Shown here: in pieces, positions 55,307 to 64,000 of the stretch | Position numbering within the stretch: position 1 is the stretch's first letter | How the letters are laid out: every line of letters begins with the position of its first letter | Assembly: GCF_014647055.1 (NCBI RefSeq) | Contig: NZ_BMOL01000005.1 | Coordinates: forward strand, 1-64,000 | Origin: Deinococcus aerolatus | GTDB taxonomy: Bacteria > Deinococcota > Deinococci > Deinococcales > Deinococcaceae | Reading direction: 5' to 3' | Length of the DNA: 64,000 nt | Notes under the pieces: generated by a model | Database searches by the model: none | Seen by the model: the letters and a program-made list of their open reading frames with translations, nothing else | What the model was told of the DNA's origin: nothing | Program-made: the position numbers and the translations under genes

Positions 55307-55347
55307 AGGTACAAGCCCTTGTACCTACCGGGGGGCAGTGGTACAGT
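55307..55347 (+). promoter_or_regulatory. nrdJ promoter overlapped by a 20-bp perfect palindrome
   Basis: TTGTAC (55319-55324), a 17-bp spacer and TACAGT (55342-55347) form the promoter. The palindrome AGGTACAAGCCCTTGTACCT (55307-55326) covers the -35, as a repressor site would. A further CTTGTAC half-site lies at 55286-55292 with an adjoining CAATATTTGG (55292-55301) that resembles an NrdR box. Downstream, the leader of about 135 nt contains a hairpin, CCACCT/AGGTGG (55397-55423), and AAGGAG (55477-55482). I found no B12-riboswitch core. The rest of 55163-55489 is empty. Confidence 0.65.
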
Positions 55348-55489
55348 CAACCCCTAGCCGGCCACCGCGTACTCACCTGAGGTTCCACCTTCCCGTCCAC
55401 CTGCCGCCCTGACCCGGAGGTGGGGCTCTTTGTTGCCGTTCAGGCCTGACCGCCCCGCGCCCCCCGCCCCCCTTTCAAGGAGTTCTGCC

Positions 55490-58537
<3,048 letters not shown>

Positions 58538-58540
58538 ATT

Positions 58541-59233
58541 ATGGATATTGCAGATAAGATTGCAAAGTTAAGCGACGAATTGAGAGAAGAATCGCACTCT
58601 ACAAAAGCGATTGACATTCTCAAGTCTTTCGCTGAACAACAGAAAAACACGGCAGGTGTGGACAAAATCCTCGGCCAGTTTGAAAATATTTTACAACCAC
58701 CAGTCGAATTTGAGGTGATGCTTGCTAATCGGTTGTGTCTCGAAAGTGACGAATTTGATTTTTTACAAGGCGATATCATCAGAACGGAGTCCGCTTACTA
58801 TATTGGCGAGCGAGTCGTTAATAGTCCGACGTTTATTATTGGAACTTCGGCATGTGATTTAGTCAAAGATAGGCGCGAATGTATTACTCTATTTAGAGTA
58901 GAACCAATTCTAGCTCCCAGAAACGATGATGAAGAGAAGATAATTAAGCAATTATTAAGCAATAATTTCAAATTTAAAAGCACGACATCTATGATTTTGC
59001 CAAAATTTCCTTATCAAGATGAAGATGTCATTTATAATATAATTGAACTTTCTAGGCCCCATTCTATAACTTCTCAGAATCTACGATTGGCCCATCGAGT
59101 ATACTCACTAACTTCTTTGGGCTGGAGAATTTTTGGAGCAGTCTACAGATTTATCACTAGTCGCCAAGATCCGCGCGATGAAATATTTAGAAACAACCTT
59201 GAAATTATCGAAAAAATAGAGGATAGCGCATAG
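58541..59233 (+). CDS. AT-rich island gene, unrecognised protein of 230 residues
   Basis: The start ATG lies 3 nt after the nrdJ stop, with no clear ribosome binding site. The protein has a charged N-terminal helical region (about 1-45), a beta-rich middle (GDIIRTESAYYIGERVV, TFIIGTSACDLVKDR) and a helical C-terminus. I recognise no family. The middle resembles short uncharacterised modules in which a conserved CDL follows a beta strand, but that likeness is weak. Composition is strikingly AT-rich (ATA, AAT, TTA and AGA codons), unlike every neighbour, so recent transfer is likely. A defence or toxin role fits a small foreign gene but is not shown. Confidence 0.75.
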   Translation: MDIADKIAKLSDELREESHSTKAIDILKSFAEQQKNTAGVDKILGQFENILQPPVEFEVMLANRLCLESDEFDFLQGDIIRTESAYYIGERVVNSPTFIIGTSACDLVKDRRECITLFRVEPILAPRNDDEEKIIKQLLSNNFKFKSTTSMILPKFPYQDEDVIYNIIELSRPHSITSQNLRLAHRVYSLTSLGWRIFGAVYRFITSRQDPRDEIFRNNLEIIEKIEDSA

Positions 59234-59241
59234 TAAATCAA

Positions 59242-59271
59242 AGCGAGGCTAGTCAGTTGACTAGCCTCGCT
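59242..59271. terminator. Bidirectional hairpin between convergent island genes
   Basis: A perfect 14-bp stem pairs AGCGAGGCTAGTCA (59242-59255) with TGACTAGCCTCGCT (59258-59271), loop GT. Neither side has a long T run. Confidence 0.75.
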
Positions 59272-59282
59272 GACTTAGATTA

Positions 59283-59708
59283 TTACCGCCTCGGAAGAAC
59301 GAGCGAGTCATCGCTGTCGTGTTCGCCAAGTTCAAAGTCGGTTAGCTTCAGCGGCTGTGAGCCATCAATACATGAGAACGTAACCTTCTCGCTTATTTGG
59401 AAAGCAACCATCTGTAGCATTTTTCTTGATGCCTCGGAGTCACTTTCGCTCACTATAGTGGCTGCTTGTATGATGAGTTGAACATCTCTTCTAAGATGGT
59501 CGGCTTCTGCAGCAATGCCATACAACTTCTGGAAGTCATCTTCGCTGATGATTCTATACTGTGCTTTTTTTAGCCTGAGAATACCCATAGTGCCATCACG
59601 GATAGAGCTAAGCTTAGTTGCTGCGCCTACTCTTATGTCTTCGAATCTTTCCCAAGTAGGGCCTACGTGTAAGTTAATTGGTACACTTCCCTGTGTCCTA
59701 AGTGTCAT
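59283..59708 (-). CDS. AT-rich island gene, unrecognised protein of 141 residues
   Basis: ATG 59708 has AAGGAGG 6 nt upstream, so the 8-residue longer frame is rejected. The protein has a beta-rich N-terminal half (VPINLHVGPTWERFEDIRV), a helical middle (DDFQKLYGIAAEADHLRRDVQLIIQAATIV) and an acidic C-terminus (FELGEHDSDDSLV). There is no signal peptide and no family I know. The N-terminal part could be a small barrel. It is convergent with the other island gene, so the two are not a classical toxin-antitoxin operon. Confidence 0.75.
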   Translation of the reverse strand: MTLRTQGSVPINLHVGPTWERFEDIRVGAATKLSSIRDGTMGILRLKKAQYRIISEDDFQKLYGIAAEADHLRRDVQLIIQAATIVSESDSEASRKMLQMVAFQISEKVTFSCIDGSQPLKLTDFELGEHDSDDSLVLPRR

Positions 59709-59864
59709 TTCGCCCTCCTTCATAGTTCTCATTAGAAACGCTTACGGCTCAAGGCTTCAAATGCACCTTGGCGCTTCAGCGATTTCCAACAGTTTATCCT
59801 GCTACCTCACAGCTTACAGCGAAAACTGTTAAACTTGACAACATGATTGGGGGTACTATTGTTG

Positions 59865-59880
59865 ACTTGTATATACAAGT
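59865..59880. promoter_or_regulatory. 16-bp perfect palindrome in the AT-rich intergenic region
   Basis: ACTTGTATATACAAGT is a perfect palindrome overlapped on its left by TTGACT (59862-59867). TATTTA at 59886-59891 gives a possible -10 at 18-bp spacing. It looks like an operator of a phage-type repressor. The surrounding region 59709-60078 (370 bp) has no supported gene; the island ends near 59990, where GC-rich sequence resumes. Confidence 0.55.
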
Positions 59881-60078
59881 TTATCTATTTACATAACAAT
59901 GCGCTAAAATTATATTTTCTACATCGTGATATCTGTCTATCAATGGTAAAAACTTCTCGTCGCTCACGGCATTGCTTTCACTAAGCTCCGGCCCCTGCCC
60001 ACGGTGTTCTTGAAGCCGAAGGGTGGGGGCGTTTTCGCCGTTGCCTCTCAAGGGGGAGATTTTCCTCTACCCTGCACC

Positions 60079-60429
60079 ATGAACCTCGACGACTACCGCC
60101 GCCCTGGCCCGGCCCGCCTCCGCCTATATCTGTCTCTGCTGCTGATGCTGGTGCTGACCGCCATCCTGGGCAAAAAGCGCGACGGCGATCTGGGCACGGT
60201 GGAGACCCTGAAACGCAGCCCCTTTGCGCGGGTCATGTTCATGGACATCGGCGCACTCAGCACGTTGGGGGCGCTGTATCTGGCGCTGAACGGCAAGTCA
60301 CGGGTGCGTGTCCCGGCGGCGCTGGCCTCGCTGGCGGTGGGCAGTTTCTCGCTGCTGCCCGCGCTGGCCTACGAGGAATGGAAGGCCATGAAAGAAGCCG
60401 AGGGCGACAAGCGCAATGCCACGGGCTAA
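60079..60429 (+). CDS. Small membrane protein of unknown function
   Basis: The 116-residue protein has three hydrophobic segments (about 16-35, 55-73 and 78-97) and a charged C-terminus (EEWKAMKEAEGDKRNATG). I recognise no family. -10 TACCCT (60068-60073) lies 5 nt before ATG 60079, which rejects the 25-residue upstream extension. It is the first normal-GC gene after the island. Confidence 0.7.
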   Translation: MNLDDYRRPGPARLRLYLSLLLMLVLTAILGKKRDGDLGTVETLKRSPFARVMFMDIGALSTLGALYLALNGKSRVRVPAALASLAVGSFSLLPALAYEEWKAMKEAEGDKRNATG

Positions 60430-60510
60430 ACATCTTTCCGGGGCTGACACCCCACCCTTCTTCAACCCTTGCCCCACCCACGCTTCGGTCAGAACCGCTA
60501 CAGTTCTGCC

Positions 60511-61473
60511 ATGACGGCCCATCCGGTTCCGGCGGTTTCCCCTGCCCCTGCCCCGCAGGCGGCGGCCACCCTGATCTTCAATGCCGGGGCCGGGGGCAGC
60601 GGCCACAGCAGCCCCGAAGTGCTGGCTGAGGCGCTGCACCACGCCGGCTACAGCCCGGTCTACCGCGCCACCGACAGCGAGGCCGAGTTGCAGTCGGTGC
60701 TGGCCGACGTATCCGGGCCGGTGTTCGTGGCGGGCGGTGACGGCACCGTGCGTGCGGCGGCGCTGTATCTGGCCGGGCGCAACGACGTGACGCTGGGCAT
60801 CATTCCCATGGGCACCGCCAACAACGTGGCCCGCACGCTGGGCATTGCTGGAGACCCGCAAACGGTGATCGCCGCCTACGCCGGAGCGCAGGCCGTGCCG
60901 TTCGATGTGGGCCGGGTCACGGCCCCCTGGGGGCAAGACATGTTTCTGGAGGCGATGGGGTGCGGCCTGTTTGCCGAGGTCATGGCCGCCTATGACCCGG
61001 AGCAGGGCAAGAGCCCGCTGCGGGCGGCAGGAGCGCTGGGCGCGGTGATGCGCGACTTCACGCCGCCGCCCCTGACCCTGACGCTGGACGGCGTGGCCCA
61101 GCCCCCGCTGGACTGCCTGCTGCTGGAGGTCATGAACACCCCCGCCACTGGCCCCCGCCTGCCGCTGTGCAGCGGAGCCGATCCCGGCGACGGGCTGCTG
61201 AACGTGGTGCGGGTGGACGCCGGGGAGGGCGAGGGCCTGCTCACCTACGCGGCGGCGCTGGCGGCGGGCGACTTCGCGCAGTTGCCCAGTGTCACCAGCA
61301 CTCCGGCCCGCTGCACCGAGATCCCGTACCACGGCCAGCCCTTCCACGTGGACGGCGAGGTCCGCCCGGCCCGCCCTGATCTGGCCCGGCCCGGTACCCC
61401 CAGCGTGGTGCGGGTGGAGGTCTGGGCGGCGGCCCTGCACGTGCTGGTGCCTGCCGCGCCGGAGGAAGGCTAG
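60511..61473 (+). CDS. Diacylglycerol-kinase-catalytic-domain (YegS/LCB5-like) lipid kinase
   Basis: The 320-residue protein has the lipid-kinase core: ATLIFNAGAGGSGHSS (phosphate loop), VFVAGGDGTVRAAALYL (GGDGT), IIPMGTANNVARTLGI and the C-terminal beta-sandwich with FHVDGEV. Family members phosphorylate diacylglycerol, sphingosine or phosphatidylglycerol; the substrate here is unknown. -10 TACAGT (60499-60504) lies 6 nt before ATG 60511. The PHP gene starts 2 nt after the stop with GGAGG inside this gene, so they are co-transcribed. Confidence 0.9.
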   Translation: MTAHPVPAVSPAPAPQAAATLIFNAGAGGSGHSSPEVLAEALHHAGYSPVYRATDSEAELQSVLADVSGPVFVAGGDGTVRAAALYLAGRNDVTLGIIPMGTANNVARTLGIAGDPQTVIAAYAGAQAVPFDVGRVTAPWGQDMFLEAMGCGLFAEVMAAYDPEQGKSPLRAAGALGAVMRDFTPPPLTLTLDGVAQPPLDCLLLEVMNTPATGPRLPLCSGADPGDGLLNVVRVDAGEGEGLLTYAAALAAGDFAQLPSVTSTPARCTEIPYHGQPFHVDGEVRPARPDLARPGTPSVVRVEVWAAALHVLVPAAPEEG

Positions 61474-61475
61474 CC

Positions 61476-62204
61476 ATGCAGAACAACCTGGTCTTCCGGG
61501 ACGGCGTGCAGGTCATGCGGGTGGACCTGCACGTCCACACCGAGGTCAGCCACGACTGCCGCACGCGGCTGCGCGACATTCCCGCCTGGATGCTGCGGAC
61601 CAACACCCGCGTGATTGCCGTCACCGATCACGACCAGCAGCGCGGCGGCCCCGAACTGGCCCGCATCGTGGCCGATCTGGGCCTGGACAACCGCCTGAGC
61701 ATCATTCCCGGCGAGGAAGTTACCACCTCCGAGGGGGAGCTGAACGCCCTGTTCCTGCAACAGCGCATTCCCGCTGGCCTGAGCCCCGAAGAAACCGTGC
61801 GCGAAATCAAGGCCCAGGGCGGGCTGGTGATGCTCCAGCACGGTTTTGATCCCCTTAAGCGCTACCGCCTGCGCCCCGAAGCCACACAGCGCATCGCCGC
61901 CGACATCGACATCGTGGAGGTCTTCAACTCGCGCCTGTCGCGGCACCACTGGAACGGGGTGGCGCTGGCCTGGGCCAACCGGCGTGGCCTTCCGGTGTGT
62001 GCGGGCAGCGACGCCCACACCCTGCGCGACATCGGCGAGGCGTGGGCAGAGACGCCCTTCCGCCTCATCCACACGCCCGCCGACCTGCTGGCCACGCTGG
62101 GCGAGAGCGTGGTGGGCGGACGCTGGACGCATCCGGTCTACGCCTACGGGCGCAAGCAGTGGCGCACCCTGAACGGCCGCTTCCGGCGCGACGAACCGGC
62201 CTGA
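61476..62204 (+). CDS. PHP-domain metal-dependent phosphoesterase
   Basis: The 242-residue protein has the four PHP motifs: VDLHVHTEVSHDC, AVTDHDQQ, IIPGEEVTTSEGEL with LVMLQHGFDP, and VCAGSDAHTLRDIG. Stand-alone PHP proteins hydrolyse nucleotide or sugar phosphates, for example 3',5'-nucleoside bisphosphates; the substrate here is not evident. It follows the lipid-kinase gene by 2 nt. It is convergent with rny, with the triple repeat region between them. Confidence 0.9.
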   Translation: MQNNLVFRDGVQVMRVDLHVHTEVSHDCRTRLRDIPAWMLRTNTRVIAVTDHDQQRGGPELARIVADLGLDNRLSIIPGEEVTTSEGELNALFLQQRIPAGLSPEETVREIKAQGGLVMLQHGFDPLKRYRLRPEATQRIAADIDIVEVFNSRLSRHHWNGVALAWANRRGLPVCAGSDAHTLRDIGEAWAETPFRLIHTPADLLATLGESVVGGRWTHPVYAYGRKQWRTLNGRFRRDEPA

Positions 62205-62226
62205 AGCCGTGAAAGACACGGGCCAT

Positions 62227-62250
62227 AAAAAAACCCGCCCTCTCGGACGG
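62227..62250 (-). terminator. Terminator of unit 1
   Basis: CCGTCC and GGGCGG enclose loop GAGA, with one G-T pair, followed by G and seven T. It starts 10 nt downstream of the -10 of the same unit. Confidence 0.85.
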
Positions 62251-62260
62251 TGATAAGACC

Positions 62261-62289
62261 AATATAGCGCGGAATGCGGCATCTGTCAA
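62261..62289 (-). promoter_or_regulatory. Promoter of unit 1
   Basis: TTGACA (62284-62289) and TATATT (62261-62266) are spaced 17 bp, a near-consensus promoter reading leftward into its own terminator. The expected RNA is about 28-35 nt. Confidence 0.85.
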
Positions 62290-62457
62290 ACTTATGCAGC
62301 GGGCCAGAATTGGCGCGCTGGGACAGGGCAAAAACAAATATCTCCTCGGTAGCCCTGCATAGTCCTGGTAGCACCGGACTCGCTCCGCTCCCTTACCGGC
62401 AGAGCGCTGGTGCCCAGGGCCGAACCCCCATGAACCCTATCAAGGGTCCAGGAAACG

Positions 62458-62479
62458 AAAAACCCGCCCTCTCGGACGG
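62458..62479 (-). terminator. Terminator of unit 2
   Basis: The same hairpin as in unit 1, CCGTCC-GAGA-GGGCGG, is followed by G and five T. Confidence 0.82.
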
Positions 62480-62489
62480 TGATAAGACC

Positions 62490-62518
62490 AATATAGCGTG
62501 GGATGCGGCAGGTGTCAA
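62490..62518 (-). promoter_or_regulatory. Promoter of unit 2
   Basis: TTGACA (62513-62518), 17-bp spacer, TATATT (62490-62495). Confidence 0.85.
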
Positions 62519-62692
62519 ATCTATGCACTCGACCAGAATTTGTGCGCTGGGACGCCACCAAAAAGCACTCTCCGTCTCTGGGGCTGCATACGCTGGGTCC
62601 GGGCGGCGTTCCAGCATGTCCTTTCTCCGCCGCGGATGACCTGAGTTCCAGCGACTCCGCTCCACAACACCACTGCCAACGACCCGGGAAAT

Positions 62693-62715
62693 AAAAAGCC
62701 CGTCCTCTCGGACGG
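62693..62715 (-). terminator. Terminator of unit 3
   Basis: CCGTCC-GAGA-GGACGG is followed by GC and five T. The G-T pair of units 1 and 2 is a U-A pair here, so the stem is maintained. Confidence 0.82.
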
Positions 62716-62725
62716 TGATAGGGTA

Positions 62726-62754
62726 AATATAGCGTGGAATCCAGCAGGTGTCAA
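62726..62754 (-). promoter_or_regulatory. Promoter of unit 3
   Basis: TTGACA (62749-62754), 17-bp spacer, TATATT (62726-62731). Confidence 0.85.
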
Positions 62755-62874
62755 ACCTATGCAGTGGCTTAAATTTCCCGCGCTGGGCCGACGAAAACAA
62801 CAGAGACTACATCGGCCCGCCGTGCATAAGGGGGCGACCCAGATCTGCCTGACCGCCCCCGCCACCGTTCTGGC

Positions 62875-64000
<1,126 letters not shown>

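Larger units (their letters stand above)
62227..62361 (-). repeat. Promoter-terminator unit 1
   Basis: This is the first of three related units. Reading leftward the order is TATGCA (reverse of 62356-62361), about 57 nt, TGCATA (62293-62298), TTGACA, a 17-bp spacer, TATATT, 10 nt, a GAGA-loop hairpin and seven T. Block 62227-62325 is nearly identical to unit 2. Confidence 0.85.
62458..62590 (-). repeat. Promoter-terminator unit 2
   Basis: This unit has the same architecture as unit 1, and its -10 lies 229 bp to the right of that of unit 1. TGCATA/TATGCA sites are at 62522-62527 and 62585-62590, again 63 bp apart. The 95-bp segment between units is not conserved. Confidence 0.85.
62693..62828 (-). 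repeat. Promoter-terminator unit 3
   Basis: This is the most diverged unit; its -10 lies 236 bp to the right of that of unit 2. TGCATA/TATGCA sites are at 62758-62763 and 62823-62828, 65 bp apart. It lies 46 bp downstream of the rny stop, so its terminator may also end rny mRNA. Confidence 0.82.

Noticed and set aside
55348..55489. Cobalamin riboswitch in the nrdJ leader
   Set aside because: The leader is only about 135 nt and I could not find the conserved B12-box core; only a simple CCACCT/AGGTGG hairpin is seen.
58541..59708. Toxin-antitoxin operon in the AT-rich island
   Set aside because: The two genes are convergent with separate starts and a hairpin between them, not the usual overlapping tandem pair. 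Neither product matches a known toxin or antitoxin.
62227..62828. CRISPR array
   Set aside because: Only three units of about 230 bp with 100-bp conserved cores; far outside CRISPR repeat and spacer sizes, and no cas gene is present.
62065..62865. Several overlapping reverse-strand frames with repeated IPRYI and ITVRE segments
   Set aside because: The shared peptides are translations of the conserved promoter and terminator core. The conserved DNA is fully explained by the -35, -10 and hairpin, and the frames start at different places in each unit.

Overview
The window is GC-rich chromosomal DNA from a member of the Deinococcota, most likely the genus Deinococcus. Three observations support this. 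RpoC carries the large insertion between its N-terminal conserved regions that is typical of Deinococcus-Thermus. The ribonucleotide reductase is a B12-dependent class II enzyme with a cysteine-rich tail. About twenty genes have a TANNNT -10 element ending only 5-9 nt before the start codon, the leaderless-mRNA layout described for Deinococcus. No rRNA operon, CRISPR array or intact insertion sequence was seen. The one tRNA is tRNA-Arg(CCT).

Layout. 1-5460: an AT-leaning gene fragment, an SRAP abasic-site protein coupled to a small leaderless ORF, a short-chain dehydrogenase without its YxxxK pair, a hypothetical gene flanked by a 62-bp direct repeat, and a tyrosine integrase facing the 3' end of tRNA-Arg. 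5600-10260: a Roadblock/LC7 protein, a secreted or membrane-anchored protein and a long helical protein that shares its N-terminal domain with the Roadblock protein, then tsaE. 10540-18640: hom, prfA-nudix-PP-loop ATPase, greA, an HD phosphohydrolase, an enoyl-CoA hydratase and an SLH/coiled-coil/collagen-like/beta-barrel envelope protein. 18700-23530: lapA-like gene, recJ, an S66 peptidase and an acyl-CoA dehydrogenase. 23700-32320: rpoB-rpoC with a consensus promoter, a long leader and a strong terminator. 32370-46000: a second acyl-CoA dehydrogenase-like gene, an App1-type phosphatase, an HNH-like gene, thyA-folA, der, ftsH, and phoH-ybeY-dgkA. 46348-52084: aroE coupled to two sensor kinases. 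52138-58537: DUF1802, a lipoprotein, a methyltransferase, gpsA and nrdJ. 58538-about 59990: a 1.45-kb AT-rich island with two convergent unknown genes. 60079-64000: a small membrane protein, a lipid-kinase-like gene, a PHP phosphoesterase, three tandem promoter-terminator units, and RNase Y cut by the window edge.

Functionally most of the window is housekeeping: transcription (rpoB, rpoC, greA), translation and RNA (prfA, tsaE, ybeY, der, rny), DNA precursors and repair (nrdJ, thyA, folA, recJ, SRAP) and envelope. The most unusual parts are three. The first is the triple promoter-terminator array at 62227-62828, where near-consensus promoters run straight into intrinsic terminators. The second is the pair of leaderless upstream ORFs that overlap prfA and ftsH by 4 nt. 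The third is the Roadblock cassette with a duplicated, apparently undescribed N-terminal domain. All calls come from reading the sequence; no database search was run.
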